DNA of 64,000 nucleotides from Endobacter medicaginis (GCF_014192375.1 NZ_JACHXV010000005.1:248001-312000), one strand, 5' to 3'. Shown: positions 20,788-32,789, counted from the first letter of the stretch. Numbers and translations are program-made. Notes: generated from the letters alone by a model not told the origin.

Positions 20788-21704
20788 GCCGGCTTCCTCG
20801 CCGTGTCGGTGTCGGGTGAAGCAGGGGTCGCGTGCGCCGTCGCGGCCTTGCCGGTGGACGGCGCGGCGGCGGGATCGGACGGCGGGGTGGGGAGCGGCCG
20901 CACCACCATGCGGTCGGCGAGGCGCAGGTCGATCGCCGCCATGGGCCGGTCGAGCAGCGCCATGGTGGTCTCGTATTTCGCCAGCCGGGCGATGGCGGGT
21001 GCTTCCTCGCCCTCGGGCAGCATCACGGTGGTGCCGTTGCGCAGGGAGAGGTTCCAGCGCCGGTCGCCGACCCGCACCGCCGCCATGACATGCGCGTTGA
21101 CCTCGGGTGTCGCCTTGAGCAGGTCGAGCAGGGCAGCCGCGTTCCTGGCCGCCCCCGTGCCCACCACCAGCGGCAGACGCGCGAAGGCCTCGGCGTCCTT
21201 GCCGTTCATGCCCTGGCCGGCGACCGGATTGCCGGCGCGGTCGATCAGCACGAAATTGCCGCGGTCCTGCCAGACCGCGAACGGGGTGCGTTCCACCAGC
21301 CGCACCACGATGGTGTCCGGCAGCCGGCGCTCCACCGAGGCGGTCTCGACGAAGGGCAGCGCGTCGATCCTGGCCTGCGCCGCGCGCGGCGAGAAGGCGA
21401 TGATGTCGTCGCCGATACGCGCGCCGAGGGCGGCGTCGAGCGAGGCCTGCGAGGTCATGTCGCGACCGCTCACCACGATGTGGGCGACCTCGAGATGCGC
21501 GGTGCGCGTCAGCCTCGCGCGCAGCGGCGAGAGCACATGGCCGGGCGCGAAGGCATGGATGGTCCAGCTTCCCGCCCCCAGCAGCACCAGGCAGGCGCCG
21601 GCCACCGCCGCCGGGCCGGCGAGGCGGCGGCTGCGGCGCAGCAGGATCGCCAGCCGCGAGGGCCGGTCCATCGGCCGGGCGCGGGAGCGGCTCACACGCG
21701 GCAT
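20784..21704 (-). CDS. ftsQ: cell division protein FtsQ
   Basis: A 306-residue bitopic membrane protein: basic cytoplasmic N-terminus, one span at about 33-50, then a POTRA domain (LEVAHIVVSGRDMTS...) and the FtsQ domain in the periplasm, with a Pro/Ala/Thr-rich tail. It links the early Z ring to FtsL, FtsI and FtsW. ATG 21704 has GGAG at about eight bases and overlaps the ddl end by 13 bases; the later ATG 21671 lacks a ribosome binding site. Confidence 0.93.
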   Translation of the reverse strand: MPRVSRSRARPMDRPSRLAILLRRSRRLAGPAAVAGACLVLLGAGSWTIHAFAPGHVLSPLRARLTRTAHLEVAHIVVSGRDMTSQASLDAALGARIGDDIIAFSPRAAQARIDALPFVETASVERRLPDTIVVRLVERTPFAVWQDRGNFVLIDRAGNPVAGQGMNGKDAEAFARLPLVVGTGAARNAAALLDLLKATPEVNAHVMAAVRVGDRRWNLSLRNGTTVMLPEGEEAPAIARLAKYETTMALLDRPMAAIDLRLADRMVVRPLPTPPSDPAAAPSTGKAATAHATPASPDTDTARKPA

Positions 21705-22636
21705 GTCGCGTTCTCCACCATCCAGGCGCACAGCGCGGCGAAATCCATCCCGCAGGCGGCGGCCTGCTCGGGCAGCAGCGAGGTCGCGGTCAGGCCGGGC
21801 TGGGTGTTGACCTCCAGCAGCACCAGCCGCCCCGGTTCGCCGGCGGTATCGTCGTAGCGGAAATCCGACCGGCTCGCGCCGCGGCAGCCGAGCGCGCGAT
21901 GGGCGGCGAGCGCGATGCGCTTGGCATCGGCGATGACGTCGGGATGCACGGGTGCGGGCAGGACGTGGCGCGAGCCGCCCTCGCTGTACTTGGCCTCGTA
22001 ATCGTAGAAATCGTGCCCTTCGATGGTGGGCGCGATCTCGGTGACGGTGAGGGCGCGGTCGTCGAGCACGCCGACGGTGAGCTCGCGGCCGGGGATGAAC
22101 TCCTCGACCAGGGCGTGGCTGCCGAAGCGCCAGCCGCGGGCGATCTCGGCGCGGCGGTTGGAGCCGGCGCGGATGATTTCCACCCCCACCGACGAGCCCT
22201 CGCTGACCGGCTTGATGACATAGGGCAGCGGCAGCGGATCGGTGGCCTCGAGGGCCGCGATCTCCACCAGCCCGCCGGGGGCCACCGGCAGTCCGGCGGC
22301 GGCAAACACCGCGCGGGCCGCCTGCTTGTCCATCGCCACCGCCGAGGCGCGCAGGCCGGAATGGGTGTAGGGGATGCCCATCCAGTCCAGCACGCCCTGG
22401 ATGGTGCCGTCCTCGCCGAACGGCCCGTGCAGGGCGTTGAACACCACGTCGGGGCGCGCGCCGTCGGCCCCGGCGCCGTCGATGGCGCCGACCAGGGCCG
22501 CGAGATCCGGTCCGGCGTCGATCGGCGTGACCTCGTAGCCGGCCGCGCGCAGCGCGCCGCAGACCTGGCGGCCCGAGGACAGGCTGACCTCGCGTTCCGA
22601 CGACATTCCGCCCATCACCACGGCGACATGCTTCAT
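21692..22636 (-). CDS. ddl: D-alanine--D-alanine ligase
   Basis: A 314-residue ATP-grasp enzyme making the D-Ala-D-Ala dipeptide that MurF adds to the stem peptide. Landmarks are the N-terminal VVMGGMSSEREVSL, HGPFGEDGTIQGVLD, the ATP-binding YVIKPVSEGSSVGVE region and the metal-binding end LLEVNTQPG. Length is typical for DdlB. It overlaps murB by four bases and ftsQ by 13 bases. Confidence 0.96.
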   Translation of the reverse strand: MKHVAVVMGGMSSEREVSLSSGRQVCGALRAAGYEVTPIDAGPDLAALVGAIDGAGADGARPDVVFNALHGPFGEDGTIQGVLDWMGIPYTHSGLRASAVAMDKQAARAVFAAAGLPVAPGGLVEIAALEATDPLPLPYVIKPVSEGSSVGVEIIRAGSNRRAEIARGWRFGSHALVEEFIPGRELTVGVLDDRALTVTEIAPTIEGHDFYDYEAKYSEGGSRHVLPAPVHPDVIADAKRIALAAHRALGCRGASRSDFRYDDTAGEPGRLVLLEVNTQPGLTATSLLPEQAAACGMDFAALCAWMVENATCRV

Positions 22637-23622
22637 GCCGGGTCTCCCGCGCCGGGAGCGGTGCGCCCTGCGGCGCTGGGGCGGCCGATGCGCTTGATTT
22701 CCCAGTCGAGCTGCACGCCGGTCGCAGCGCGCACCCGCCTGCGGACCTCCTCGCCGAGCGATTCCAGATCGGCGGCGGTCGCAGCACCGGTGTTGAGCAG
22801 GAAATTGCAGTGTTTCTCGCTGACCTGCGCGCCGCCGAGGGTGAGGCCCCGGCAGCCGGCCTCGTCGATCAACGCCCAGGCCTTCTTCGACGACAGCACC
22901 GCATCGGGATTGCGGAAGGTGGAGCCACCCGTGCGGGCGCGCACCGGCTGCGACGCCTCGCGGGCGGCGCGGATCTCGGCGATGCGGGAGGCGACCGTCT
23001 CGCGCGGGGCGGGGATCGCGCGCAGGCGGGCGCGCACCACCACGGCCCCCGGCGGCAGTGCGGAGTGGCGGTAGCCGAAGCGCAGCTTCGCGTTCTCGAC
23101 CCGCACCAGCGCGCCCTCGCGGGTGACGATCTCGGCCCAGTCGAGCACCGCGGCGGTGTCGCTGTCATAGGCGCCGGCATTCATCGCCACCGCGCCGCCC
23201 AGCGAGCCGGGGATGCCGGCGAGGAATTCCAGCCCCGCCAGCCCGGCCTCGGCGGCGGTCTCGGCTATGGTCATGTCGAGGCAGGCGGCACCGGCGACCA
23301 GCCCGTCCTCCTCGACGGTGATGTCGGTGAAGCCGCGCGCCAGCCGGATCACCACGCCGGCGATGCCGCCGTCGCGGATGATGAGGTTCGACGCCGCGCC
23401 GATGGTGAGCACCGGCACTTCCAGCGGCAGGGCGGCGAGGAAGGCGGCCAGATCCTCGGCATCGGCGGGCTGCACCAGCACCTCCGCCGGGCCGCCGACG
23501 CGGAACCAGCTTCTGGGGCCGAGCGGCGCATGCTGGGAGATGCGGCCGCGCAGGGGCGGCAGCAGGGGCGCGATCTCACCGCCCTGCATCGCGCGCTCCG
23601 TCAGGGGCGACAGCGCGTTCAT
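22633..23622 (-). CDS. murB: UDP-N-acetylenolpyruvoylglucosamine reductase
   Basis: A 329-residue FAD enzyme reducing enolpyruvyl-UDP-GlcNAc to UDP-MurNAc with NADPH. The FAD-binding fold includes [12 protein letters not shown] and [17 protein letters not shown]. The catalytic Ser lies in GGSTFRNP, the shorter type-II style motif. It overlaps murC and ddl by four bases each, typical of a tightly coupled operon. Confidence 0.96.
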   Translation of the reverse strand: MNALSPLTERAMQGGEIAPLLPPLRGRISQHAPLGPRSWFRVGGPAEVLVQPADAEDLAAFLAALPLEVPVLTIGAASNLIIRDGGIAGVVIRLARGFTDITVEEDGLVAGAACLDMTIAETAAEAGLAGLEFLAGIPGSLGGAVAMNAGAYDSDTAAVLDWAEIVTREGALVRVENAKLRFGYRHSALPPGAVVVRARLRAIPAPRETVASRIAEIRAAREASQPVRARTGGSTFRNPDAVLSSKKAWALIDEAGCRGLTLGGAQVSEKHCNFLLNTGAATAADLESLGEEVRRRVRAATGVQLDWEIKRIGRPSAAGRTAPGAGDPA

Positions 23623-25049
23623 GCCGCATGGCCGTTGCGGGGCTTGAGCAGGGCACCGAGCTGTTCGGGCAGCGCCTGCGCCCAGGCGGTGATGTTGCCC
23701 GCGCCGAGGCAGACCACGAAATCGCCGGGCTTGGCGATGGCGGCGATCATCTCGGCGAGATGCTCCGGGCCCGGCAGCGGCACCACCGAGCGATGGCCGG
23801 CGGCGCGTAGCCCGTCGACGAGCGCGTCGCGGTCCACACCCTCGATCGGCGATTCGCCGGCGGCGTAGACATCGGCGACGATGACGGTGCCGGCATCGTT
23901 CATGTGGGTGCAGAAATCGGCAAACAGCGTCTGCAGGCGCGAGTAGCGATGCGGCTGCACGACCGCGATGACGTCGCGCGCGCCAGCCTGACGCGCGGCC
24001 TTCAGCACGGCGGCGATTTCCACCGGATGGTGGCCGTAATCGTCGATGATGGTGATGCCGCCGATCTCGCCGGTGCGGGTGAAACGGCGCTTGACGCCAC
24101 GGAAATCGGCGAACGCGCTGCGGATGGTGGCGTCGTCAATCTCCATCTCCACACCCACCGCGACGGCGGCGAGCGCGTTGAGCACGTTGTGCTGGCCGAG
24201 CATCGGCAGGCGGAACGGACCCATCCTGCGGGTGCGGTTGCGGTTGCGGTCGGTGACGGCAACCTCGAAGGTGGCACCACGCTTGTCGGTGATCACGCGC
24301 TCTGCGCGCACGTCGGCCTGCGGCGAGAAACCGTAGGTGATGATGCGGTGATCCGACAGGCGCGGGATCATCTGCTGCACGCCGGGATGGTCGATGCACA
24401 GCACCGCGAAACCGTAGAACGGGATGTTGGAGACGAACTGGTCGTAGCCCGCGGCCATCGCCTCCGCGGTGCCCCAGTGATCGAGATGCTCGGGGTCGAT
24501 GTTGGTGACGACCGCGATCGTTGCAGGCAGGCGCAGGAAACTTCCGTCGCTCTCGTCGGCCTCGACCACCATCCAGTCGCCCGCGCCCATGCGGGTGTTG
24601 GTGCCGTAGGCCTCGATGATGCCGCCGTTGATGACGGTGGGATCGAGACGCGCGGATTCGAGCACGGCGGCGACCAGCGAGGTGGTGGTGGTCTTGCCGT
24701 GCGTGCCGCCGATGGCGATCGACCAGCGCAGCCGCATCAGCTCGGCGAGCATTTCCGCGCGCCGCACCACCGGGATCAGCCGCGAGCGTGCGGCGACCAC
24801 TTCGGGATTGTCGCGCTTGACGGCGGTGGAGATCACCACCACCTGCGCCGCGCCGAGATTCTCCGCCATGTGCCCGATCGACACCCTGATGCCGGCGCGG
24901 CGCAGCCTTGCGACATTGGCACTTTCGGAGATGTCCGAGCCCTGCACGGAATAACCCAGCGTGTGCAGCACCTCCGCGATTCCGGACATGCCGATGCCGC
25001 CGATGCCGACGAAATGAATCGTTCCGATATTGAGGGGCAGGGCGCGCAT
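23619..25049 (-). CDS. murC: UDP-N-acetylmuramate--L-alanine ligase
   Basis: A 476-residue Mur ligase adding the first amino acid, L-Ala. It begins with the Rossmann motif [14 protein letters not shown], has the ATP loop [11 protein letters not shown] near residue 112, and the C-terminal motif [11 protein letters not shown]. Five bases separate its ATG from the murG stop. Length is close to the family norm. Confidence 0.96.
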   Translation of the reverse strand: MRALPLNIGTIHFVGIGGIGMSGIAEVLHTLGYSVQGSDISESANVARLRRAGIRVSIGHMAENLGAAQVVVISTAVKRDNPEVVAARSRLIPVVRRAEMLAELMRLRWSIAIGGTHGKTTTTSLVAAVLESARLDPTVINGGIIEAYGTNTRMGAGDWMVVEADESDGSFLRLPATIAVVTNIDPEHLDHWGTAEAMAAGYDQFVSNIPFYGFAVLCIDHPGVQQMIPRLSDHRIITYGFSPQADVRAERVITDKRGATFEVAVTDRNRNRTRRMGPFRLPMLGQHNVLNALAAVAVGVEMEIDDATIRSAFADFRGVKRRFTRTGEIGGITIIDDYGHHPVEIAAVLKAARQAGARDVIAVVQPHRYSRLQTLFADFCTHMNDAGTVIVADVYAAGESPIEGVDRDALVDGLRAAGHRSVVPLPGPEHLAEMIAAIAKPGDFVVCLGAGNITAWAQALPEQLGALLKPRNGHAA

Positions 25050-25054
25050 GGGGT

Positions 25055-26299
25055 CTATCTCGATTCGAAAACGGAGTGTACGGATGCAGGGTGCGGTTGT
25101 CTCCCGATTCGGCGATTCGCTGCCTCGTCCGGTGACGTGTTTTTCATGTTTTCTGCCGGTCTGCCGTCATCGGGCACGTCGCTTCCATCATCGAGGCGGC
25201 GCGCGAGCCGGTGTTCGATGAGCTGTGCGAACATGTCGGCGGATTCCGCTCGCCCCAGTCGCGCGGAGCGTCGCGACGCCTGGGCGAGCAGGTCCGGCTC
25301 GCGCGACAGCAGCAGCTCCAGCCGTTCGGCCAGTGCTGCGGGCGTGAAAATGTCCTGCGTCATCATCCAGCCGCCGCCGGCTTCCGACAGCGCGTGCGCA
25401 TTGGCGCGCTGGTGGTCGTCGATCGCATGGGGCAGCGGCACCAGGATCGAGGGTCGGCCCAATGCGGTCAGCTCGGCGATCGACGATGCGCCCGCGCGGC
25501 TGATGACCAGTGCGGCCGGGCCGAACACCGCCGCCATGTCGTCGAAGAACGGCGCGAGATGCGCCTCCACCCCGGCCGCCGCATAGAGCGCGCGCACCTC
25601 CTCGAGATCGGTGGCGCGGCATTGCTGGGTGACGTGCAGGCGGGCGCGCAGGGCCGGCGGGAGGAGGGCGACCGCGCGGGGCACCACCTCGCCGAGGATG
25701 GAGGCGCCCAGCGAGCCGCCGAACACCGCCAGATCGAGCCGCGCATCGGGCGCGGCGGCCGGGTCGCGCCAGGGGCCGGCGGCGAGCACCGAGGGGCGCA
25801 CCGGATTGCCCACCACCCGCGTCTGCACCCCGTCGGGCACGCGCGTGGTGCCGTCGAAGCCGAGGGCGAGGAGGTCGGCCAGCCGGCACAGCAGCCGGTT
25901 GGCGCGACCGAGCACGGCGTTCTGTTCGTGCAGCACCAGCAGCGGACGCGCGCGACCGAGCATGCGGGCGGCCAGCATCGGCGGCACGCAGGGGTAGCCG
26001 CCGAAGCCGATCACCGCCGCAGGTCGCAGCCGCCGCATCAGCCTGCGCGCCTCGCGCGTGCCGGCGAGGAGCTGCATCGCACCTTTCGCCGCGCGGGCGA
26101 GGCTGCGCCCGGCGAGGCCCGCACCCGACAGCACGTGCTGTTCGCAGCCGGCGAAGGCGCCGGTGGTGCGCGCGCCGGTGCGGCGGTCGGTCATCAGCAC
26201 CACGCGATGCCCGCGCGCCATCAGCGCGGCGGCCAGCGCCTCGGCGGGGAAGAAATGCCCGCCGGTACCGCCGGCGGCGATCACGATCGGCGCGGTCAT
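25055..26299 (-). CDS. murG: UDP-GlcNAc:undecaprenyl-PP-MurNAc-pentapeptide transferase MurG
   Basis: A 414-residue GT-B glycosyltransferase completing lipid II on the inner membrane face. The N-terminal glycine loop [13 protein letters not shown], the [11 protein letters not shown] motif and the donor-site [11 protein letters not shown] are clear. The enzyme core ends near residue 360. A tail of about 45 polar residues (Asp/Pro/Asn/His-rich) follows, encoded by DNA of lower GC than the rest of the gene. ATG 26299 overlaps the ftsW stop (ATGA). Confidence 0.95.
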   Translation of the reverse strand: MTAPIVIAAGGTGGHFFPAEALAAALMARGHRVVLMTDRRTGARTTGAFAGCEQHVLSGAGLAGRSLARAAKGAMQLLAGTREARRLMRRLRPAAVIGFGGYPCVPPMLAARMLGRARPLLVLHEQNAVLGRANRLLCRLADLLALGFDGTTRVPDGVQTRVVGNPVRPSVLAAGPWRDPAAAPDARLDLAVFGGSLGASILGEVVPRAVALLPPALRARLHVTQQCRATDLEEVRALYAAAGVEAHLAPFFDDMAAVFGPAALVISRAGASSIAELTALGRPSILVPLPHAIDDHQRANAHALSEAGGGWMMTQDIFTPAALAERLELLLSREPDLLAQASRRSARLGRAESADMFAQLIEHRLARRLDDGSDVPDDGRPAENMKNTSPDEAANRRIGRQPHPASVHSVFESR

Positions 26300-27438
26300 G
26301 CGTACACCGCAGCGCCTGCGCGCACCACCGGCCGCGTGCGGCGGCGGGTGAGGGCGAGCAGCATGCCCAGGGTGAGTGCGACCGAGATCGCCGAGGAGCC
26401 GCCATAGGAGATGAACGGCAGCGTCATGCCCTTGGTCGGGATCAGGTGCAAAGTCGAGCCCATGTTGACGAAGGCCTGCAGGCCGAAGCCGGTCACCAGC
26501 CCGGTGGCGGCGATGATGACGAACGGGTCGTCCTCGGCGATCAGCTTGAGCAGCGAGCGCACCACGATGAAGCAGAAGATGCAGATGATGATCGCGCACA
26601 GGATGAAGCCGAACTCCTCGCCGGCCACCGCGAACACGAAATCGGCATGCGCGTCGGGCAGCAGGTCCTTGACCCGGCCCTCGCCGGGGCCGCGCCCGGT
26701 CAGGCCGCCATTGCCGAAGGCCTGGAGCGCGGTGTCGATCTGGTAGTGGTCGCCCTTGTCGGGGTGCAGGAAGCGCTGCACGCGCGAGCGCACATGCGGG
26801 AACGCCGCATAGGCGCCGATGAAGGCCGCGACCATGCCGCCCGCGCCGGCGCCGACCAGCATCAGGTTGAGCCCGTCGATGAAGAGCTGGGCGAGCAGCA
26901 CGGTGGTGATGACCGAGAGCATGCCGATATCGGGCTGCGACTTGAGCAGCAGCAGGATCACCGCGTAGACGGCGAAGGCGCCGATCATTCCCGGCAGCGC
27001 GCGTCCGGCGACCCGCCTGGTCAGCAGCCAGGCGGTGAGCACAGCGAAGCAGGGCTTGAGGAACTCGCTCGGCTGCACCGACATCATCGGCAGCGCGATC
27101 CAGCGCCGCGCGCCCTTGATCTCGATGCCGTGCACCAGCGTCATCGCGGTCGCACCGATCGCGAGCACGGTGCCGATGAAGGCGAGGTTGCGCACCCCCC
27201 TGGGAGACAGCAGCGAGGTCGCCAGCACCACCGAACCGGCGATGGCGAGGAACACCACCTGCTTGAAGATGAACATGTCGCGGGTGGCGCCGATGCGGGC
27301 GGCGACCGCAGGCGAGGCCGCCAGCATCAGCACGTAGCCGAGCCCGATCAGCATGAAGATGCAGGCCAGCGTCCAGCGGTCGACGGTCCACCACCAGCGC
27401 GCCAGCTTCGAGTTGTCGAGACGGGTGTATCCGGACAT
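26296..27438 (-). CDS. ftsW: SEDS peptidoglycan polymerase FtsW
   Basis: A 380-residue protein with about ten membrane spans, the septal glycan polymerase that works with FtsI. Conserved SEDS features include QPSEFLKPC in the first third and KGMTLPFISYGGSS near the end. It overlaps murD by one base (TGATG) and murG by four bases. The cytoplasmic N-terminus is short and contains a WWW run before the first span. Confidence 0.95.
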   Translation of the reverse strand: MSGYTRLDNSKLARWWWTVDRWTLACIFMLIGLGYVLMLAASPAVAARIGATRDMFIFKQVVFLAIAGSVVLATSLLSPRGVRNLAFIGTVLAIGATAMTLVHGIEIKGARRWIALPMMSVQPSEFLKPCFAVLTAWLLTRRVAGRALPGMIGAFAVYAVILLLLKSQPDIGMLSVITTVLLAQLFIDGLNLMLVGAGAGGMVAAFIGAYAAFPHVRSRVQRFLHPDKGDHYQIDTALQAFGNGGLTGRGPGEGRVKDLLPDAHADFVFAVAGEEFGFILCAIIICIFCFIVVRSLLKLIAEDDPFVIIAATGLVTGFGLQAFVNMGSTLHLIPTKGMTLPFISYGGSSAISVALTLGMLLALTRRRTRPVVRAGAAVYA

Positions 27439-28811
27439 CAGACGGCCCTTTCGGCTTCGAGCAGGCGGGCGAGGGCGGAGAAATGCGTGCCGCGCAGCTC
27501 GAAGTTCGGATACTGGTCGAAGCTCGCGCAGGCCGGAGAGAGCAGCACGACGCCGACCCCGTGCGCGCGGGCGAGCTCAAAGCCCTGTTCGACCGCCTGG
27601 GGCAGGCGATCGACGATGCGGTGCGCCACGCCGTGCGCGGCGAGCGTCTCGGCGAAGGCCGGCGCCGCCTCGCCGACCAGCAGCGCGGTGTCGATGCGCG
27701 GGAAGAAGGGGGCGAGCGTGTCGATGCCGCCGGCCTTGGCCACCCCGCCGGCGATCCAGACGATGCGGTCGTAGCAGCCGAGCGCCCAGGCGGCGGCGTC
27801 GGCGTTGGTCGCCTTGCTGTCGTTGATGAACGCGATGCCGTCGATGGTGGCGACGCGCTGCTGGCGGTGCGGCAGGCCCGGGTAGGAGGCGAGGGCGGCC
27901 GGCAGCGCGTCGCGCGCGACGCCGAGGGCGAGCGCGAGGGCCACCGCGGTGGCCGCGTTCTGGGCGTTGTGCTGGCCGAGAAGGGTATTGATGCCGGCGA
28001 GATCGGCGATCGGGCCGGCGGCGTCGGTCAGCACGGTGCCGACCGTGCGGATGTCGGCCGGCACGTCGCGGCCGGAGACCGTCACACAGCCTGGCAGGCG
28101 GGCGGCGAGTGCGACACCATGCGCGTCGTCGATCGCCACCACCGCCGTGTCGCCGGGCTGCTGGCGGGCGAAGATCTCCAGCTTGGCCGAGGCATAGCCG
28201 GCCATGTCGCCATGGCGGTCGAGATGGTCGGGGGTGAGGTTGAGCAGGCTGGCGACGTCGAAGCGCAGCGTGCGCAGACGCTCCAGCATGTAGGACGACA
28301 TCTCCAGCACGTAGGTGCCGTCATTGCCCAGCAGGGGCAGGGCGAGCGCGGCGGTCCCGAGATTGCCGCCGGCGGCGACCGGGTGGCCGGTGCTGTCGAG
28401 CAGATGCGCGAGCAGCGCGGTGGTGGTGGATTTGCCGTTGGTGCCGGTAATGCCGGCGAAGCGGGCCTTCGAGCCGGACAGGCGCACGGCCTCGAACAGC
28501 AGCTCCGCGTCCGACAGGATCGGCACGCCGGCGGCGCGGGCCATGGCGGCGACGGGATGCGGTTTCGGCAGGGTGTGCGGGATGCCGGGAGAGAGCACCA
28601 GCGCGTCGAAGCCGTCGAGCGAGGTGAACTCGGCGACGCGCACGGCGGGCGTGTCGTCGAGCATGGCGCGCGAGCCGGCGAGGTCGTCCCAGGCCTGCAC
28701 CTGCGCACCCATCGCGGCGAGCGTGCGTGCGGCCGCGGCACCGTTGCGGCCGAGGCCGAGCACGGCGTAGCGGCGGGAGGCGAACAGGGTGGGAGGAAAG
28801 GTGCCGCTCAT
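27438..28811 (-). CDS. murD: UDP-N-acetylmuramoylalanine--D-glutamate ligase
   Basis: A 457-residue Mur ligase adding D-Glu. Motifs are the N-terminal [10 protein letters not shown] nucleotide fold, the ATP loop [14 protein letters not shown] and [12 protein letters not shown] 28811 overlaps the mraY stop by four bases. Size is within the family range. Confidence 0.95.
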   Translation of the reverse strand: MSGTFPPTLFASRRYAVLGLGRNGAAAARTLAAMGAQVQAWDDLAGSRAMLDDTPAVRVAEFTSLDGFDALVLSPGIPHTLPKPHPVAAMARAAGVPILSDAELLFEAVRLSGSKARFAGITGTNGKSTTTALLAHLLDSTGHPVAAGGNLGTAALALPLLGNDGTYVLEMSSYMLERLRTLRFDVASLLNLTPDHLDRHGDMAGYASAKLEIFARQQPGDTAVVAIDDAHGVALAARLPGCVTVSGRDVPADIRTVGTVLTDAAGPIADLAGINTLLGQHNAQNAATAVALALALGVARDALPAALASYPGLPHRQQRVATIDGIAFINDSKATNADAAAWALGCYDRIVWIAGGVAKAGGIDTLAPFFPRIDTALLVGEAAPAFAETLAAHGVAHRIVDRLPQAVEQGFELARAHGVGVVLLSPACASFDQYPNFELRGTHFSALARLLEAERAV

Positions 28812-29896
28812 CGGATCTTCAGCGTCGCCAGCCCGGCCAGGCCGAGGATGATGGAGACGATCCAGAAGCGGATCACGATGGTGGGCTCCGACCAGCCCTT
28901 CTTCTCGAAATGATGATGCAGCGGCGCCATCAGGAAGAAGCGCTTGCCGGTGCGTTTGAAATACGCGACCTGGATGATGACCGACAGCGTCTCCACCACG
29001 AACAGCCCGCCGACCAGGCACAGCACGATCTCGTGCTTGACCGCGACCGCCACGGTGCCGAGCGCGCCGCCGAGCGCGAGGGAACCGGTATCGCCCATGA
29101 ACACGCGCGCGGGCGGGGCATTGAACCACAAGAAGCCCAGCCCGGCGCCGATCAGGGCGGCGAGGAAGACGCACAGTTCGCCGGTGCCGGGGACGGGATG
29201 GAGCTGGAGGTAGTCGGCGAAGACGCGGTTGCCGACCAGATAGGCGATCAGCGCGAACACCAGGGCGGCGATGATGGTCGGGCCGATCGCCAGACCGTCG
29301 AGCCCGTCGGTGAAGTTCACCGCATTGCCGCTGCCGACCATCACGAACATCGCGAACAGCGGGAAGAACCAGCCGAACGGCAGCAGCCAGTCCTTGACGA
29401 ACGGGAACGCCAGCGCGCCGGCCAGCGGGGCGGGGGTGGCGAGCTGGATGATGATCGCGCCGGCCAGGGCGGCGCCGAACTCCGCGCCAAGCCGTGCGCG
29501 CTTGCTCAGGCCCATGTGGCTGCGTTTGGTCAGCTTGCGGAAATCGTCGAAGAAGCCGACGCAGCCGAATGCGCCGGTGACCAGCAGGGCGGCCCAGACG
29601 AAGGGCGAGGTGAGGTCGGCCCACAGCAGGGTGGAGATGAATAGGGCGGCCAGGATCAGCACGCCGCCCATCGTCGGCGTGCCGGCCTTCTCGGTGATGT
29701 GGCGCTCGGGGCCGAGCGTGCGGATCGGCTGGCCCTGGCGCTGCTTGGACTTGAGCCAGCGGATCACCGGATCGCCGAGCAGCAGGCTCACCAGCAGCGC
29801 GGTGGCGCAGGCGGCCCCCGCGCGGAAGGTGATGTAGCGCATCAGGTTGAACAGCGCGAAATGGTCTTCGTGGCCGTGGACGAGGTCGTAGAGCAT
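28808..29896 (-). CDS. mraY: phospho-N-acetylmuramoyl-pentapeptide transferase MraY
   Basis: A 362-residue membrane enzyme with about ten spans that makes lipid I on undecaprenyl phosphate. Signature sequences are [10 protein letters not shown], the catalytic FFDDF and [10 protein letters not shown], and HHHFEKKGW. It overlaps murF by one base (TGATG) and murD by four. Confidence 0.96.
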   Translation of the reverse strand: MLYDLVHGHEDHFALFNLMRYITFRAGAACATALLVSLLLGDPVIRWLKSKQRQGQPIRTLGPERHITEKAGTPTMGGVLILAALFISTLLWADLTSPFVWAALLVTGAFGCVGFFDDFRKLTKRSHMGLSKRARLGAEFGAALAGAIIIQLATPAPLAGALAFPFVKDWLLPFGWFFPLFAMFVMVGSGNAVNFTDGLDGLAIGPTIIAALVFALIAYLVGNRVFADYLQLHPVPGTGELCVFLAALIGAGLGFLWFNAPPARVFMGDTGSLALGGALGTVAVAVKHEIVLCLVGGLFVVETLSVIIQVAYFKRTGKRFFLMAPLHHHFEKKGWSEPTIVIRFWIVSIILGLAGLATLKIR

Positions 29897-31299
29897 CAGC
29901 CGACGCCCTCCGCGTGGCTGTGCGCGGCCAGCGCATCGAGGGCGGCCGCCACGTCGCGCATCCGCGAGCCGAAGCTTCCCTTCACCAGCACCGCATCGCC
30001 GTCGCGCAGCTCCGCGCAGAGCAGCGGGGCGAGCGTGCGGGCGTCCGGCGTATGGGCGCCGCGCATCGCTTGCGGGACGGCGTCGAACAGGGCGCCCATG
30101 TGCTCGCCGCAGCACCACAGCAGGTCGGCGGCGCGGGTGAGCGGTTCGGCGAGGCCGAGATGCTCGGCGGTGGCAAAACTGCCGAGCTCGCGCATGTCGC
30201 CGAGGACCGCGAGGCGCCGGCGCGCGGGTACAGCGGCCAGGACCTCGAAGGCGGCCCGCATCGAGGCGGAGGAGGCGTTGTAGCTCTCGTCGAGCAGCAC
30301 GGCGCGCCCGCCCTCGGGCAGGGCGAGCAGGCGCCACGCACCGCGCCCCGCGCCGGGGCGGAACGACGACAGCGCGGCCGCACCGGCGACCACGTTGGCG
30401 CCGAGGGCGGCGGCGGCGGCCAGGGCGAGCAGGGCGTTGCGCGCCATGTGGCCGCCCGGCGCGTGCAGATGGGCGGCGACAGGCGTGCCGTCGATCAGTG
30501 CGGCGAACTCGCTGCCGTCGGCACCGCCGCGCAGGCGGGTGAAGCGGGCGCGGGCAGCGTCCGCGTCGCCGACCAGCCAGGCCTGCGCATGGGCGGCCCC
30601 GGCGAGCAGGATGTCGCGGTGCGGGGCGTCGGCCGGCACGATGGCGATGCCGTCGGCGCCGAGGGCGGCGTAGAGCGACGCCTTCTCGCGGGCGATGGCC
30701 TCGAGCGAGCCCATATGGCCGATATGGGCGGAGGCGACGGTGGTCAGCACCGCCACATCGGGGCGGGCGAGGGTGGCGAGCGGGATGATCTCGCCGGGAT
30801 GGTTCATGCCGATCTCGATCACCGCGAAGGCCGCGTCGCGCGGCATCCGCGCCAGCGTCAGCGGCACGCCCCAGTGGTTGTTGTAGGAGGCGTCGGCGGC
30901 ATGGGTGAGGCCGGAGGCGGCGAGGATGGTACGCAGCATCTCCTTGGTGGTGGTCTTGCCGACGCTGCCGCTGACCGCGACCAGCTTCCCGTCGAAACGC
31001 GCCCGTCCGGCGGCGCCGAGCGCGGTCAGACCGGCCAGCGTGTCGGCGACGTGCAGCACGCGCGGATCGTCGAACGGGCGATGGGCCAGCGCGCCGGCGG
31101 CCCCCTTCGCCAGCGCGGCGGCGACATGGGCGTGGCCGTCGCTGTTCTCGCCGACCAGGGCGATGAACAGGTCGCCCGGCGCGAGGGTGCGGCTGTCGAT
31201 CGAGATGCCGCCGACCGCCGTGTCGGCGAGGTCGGCCGCGCAGGCGATGCCCAGCGCGTGGGCGATCTCGCCCAGGGTCCACAGGGGCGCGCGGGTCAT
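29896..31299 (-). CDS. murF: UDP-MurNAc-tripeptide--D-alanyl-D-alanine ligase
   Basis: A 467-residue Mur ligase adding D-Ala-D-Ala. The N-terminal substrate domain has the GISIDSRTL motif, followed by the ATP loop [12 protein letters not shown] near residue 115 and MNHPGEI. It overlaps murE by four bases and mraY by one. Confidence 0.96.
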   Translation of the reverse strand: MTRAPLWTLGEIAHALGIACAADLADTAVGGISIDSRTLAPGDLFIALVGENSDGHAHVAAALAKGAAGALAHRPFDDPRVLHVADTLAGLTALGAAGRARFDGKLVAVSGSVGKTTTKEMLRTILAASGLTHAADASYNNHWGVPLTLARMPRDAAFAVIEIGMNHPGEIIPLATLARPDVAVLTTVASAHIGHMGSLEAIAREKASLYAALGADGIAIVPADAPHRDILLAGAAHAQAWLVGDADAARARFTRLRGGADGSEFAALIDGTPVAAHLHAPGGHMARNALLALAAAAALGANVVAGAAALSSFRPGAGRGAWRLLALPEGGRAVLLDESYNASSASMRAAFEVLAAVPARRRLAVLGDMRELGSFATAEHLGLAEPLTRAADLLWCCGEHMGALFDAVPQAMRGAHTPDARTLAPLLCAELRDGDAVLVKGSFGSRMRDVAAALDALAAHSHAEGVG

Positions 31300-32789
31300 G
31301 ACGCCACCCGCAGGGAGGCGCCGGCGGCGCGGCGGATCGTGTCGGCGTCGTCGAAGGGCAGGGTGGTGCCGGCGATGGTCTGGCCCTGTTCGTGTCCCTT
31401 GCCGGCCACGGCCAGCACGTCGCCGGGACGCAGCATCGCCAGGCCTTCGGCGATGGCACGCGCGCGGTCGCCGATCTCGATGCCGCCGGGCAGGGCGGCG
31501 AGGATCTCGGCGCGGATCGCGGCCGGCGCCTCGGAGCGCGGGTTGTCGTCGGTGACGATGGCGATGTCGGCCTCGCGGGCGGCGATCGCGCCCATCATCG
31601 GCCGCTTGCCACGGTCGCGGTCGCCGCCGGCGCCGAACACCACGATCAGCCGCCCCGTCGCATGCGGGCGCAGGGCCGACAGCAGGCGCGACAGCGCGTC
31701 GGGCGTGTGGGCGTAGTCGACATAGGCGCTCGCGCCGTTGTCGAGCGTCACGGCGAGTTCCATGCGGCCGCGCACGCCGTGCAGATGCGGCAGGAAGGTC
31801 AGGGCGTCGGTCTCGCCGCCGGCATCGGCGAGGGCGGCGGCGAGCAGGGCGTTGTCGGCCTGGAAGCGGCCGGGCAGGGGCAGATCGATCTCGAGATGGC
31901 GGCCGTAGGCGTCGAGCGAGAGGTGCTGGCCGCCCGGATGCGGCACGGCCGACCGCAGCCGGATCGCATCGCCCGCCTCGCCGACCAGGCGCAGGTCGAG
32001 ACGGCGGCTGGCGGCGATGCCGCGCAGGGCCTCGAGCGTGGCCGGGTCCATGCCGGCATTGGCCGCCGCCACCGAACCGGCCGGCAGCAGCTCGGCGAAC
32101 AGGCGCAGCTTGGCGGCGCGGTAGGCGGCCTCGCTGCCGTGATAGTCGAGATGGTCGCGGGTGAGGTTGGAGAAGCCGGCGGCCGCGATCGACACCCCGT
32201 CGAGCCGGTACTGGTCGAGCCCGTGCGAGGAGGCTTCGAGGGCCACGTGCTGCACGCCGGAGCGGGCGAGCAGCGCCAGCGTCTCGGCCAGGGCGACGCT
32301 GTCCGGGGTGGTCAGCACCGGCCCGGCCAGCAGTTCGGCGGGCGCGCCGAGCAGGCCGAGCGTGCCGAGGCTGGCGGCGCGATGGCCGCGCGCGGCCCAG
32401 ATCTGGCGCAGGAAATCGACCGTGCTGGTCTTGCCGTTGGTGCCGGTGACGGCGACCACCTGGGCGGGGGCCGGCCCGATCCGGGTCTCGGCGAGCGCGC
32501 GGGCCGCAAGGGCGAGCGCGCGGCGCGGGTTCGCCGTCTCCAGCAGGGGGCGCGGCGGCACGCCGGCGGGCCATTCGGTGCCGGCGGGGGCGAGCACCGC
32601 GCGGGCACCGGCCGCGACCGCGGCGCCGATGAAGGCGCGGCCATCGGCACGCGCGCCCGGCAGGGCGGCGAACAGGGTCGCGGGTCCGACGCGGCGGCTG
32701 TCGGCGGTGATGGTGGCGACCTCCACCGAGGACGCCTCGGCGGGGACGGCGTCGATGCCGCTGGCGTCACACAGGGTGGCGAGGTTCAT
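31296..32789 (-). CDS. murE: UDP-MurNAc-tripeptide synthetase (meso-DAP adding)
   Basis: A 497-residue Mur ligase. The ATP loop GTNGKTS is at residues 115-121. The DNPRSE motif in the C-terminal domain is the one that selects meso-diaminopimelate rather than lysine, so the wall has Gram-negative chemistry. It overlaps ftsI by four bases and murF by four. Confidence 0.96.
   Translation of the reverse strand: MNLATLCDASGIDAVPAEASSVEVATITADSRRVGPATLFAALPGARADGRAFIGAAVAAGARAVLAPAGTEWPAGVPPRPLLETANPRRALALAARALAETRIGPAPAQVVAVTGTNGKTSTVDFLRQIWAARGHRAASLGTLGLLGAPAELLAGPVLTTPDSVALAETLALLARSGVQHVALEASSHGLDQYRLDGVSIAAAGFSNLTRDHLDYHGSEAAYRAAKLRLFAELLPAGSVAAANAGMDPATLEALRGIAASRRLDLRLVGEAGDAIRLRSAVPHPGGQHLSLDAYGRHLEIDLPLPGRFQADNALLAAALADAGGETDALTFLPHLHGVRGRMELAVTLDNGASAYVDYAHTPDALSRLLSALRPHATGRLIVVFGAGGDRDRGKRPMMGAIAAREADIAIVTDDNPRSEAPAAIRAEILAALPGGIEIGDRARAIAEGLAMLRPGDVLAVAGKGHEQGQTIAGTTLPFDDADTIRRAAGASLRVAS

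Noticed and set aside
25055-25200. Frameshift or pseudogene at the end of murG
   Set aside because: All catalytic motifs are intact upstream and the frame closes five bases before murC; an extended tail is a simpler reading.
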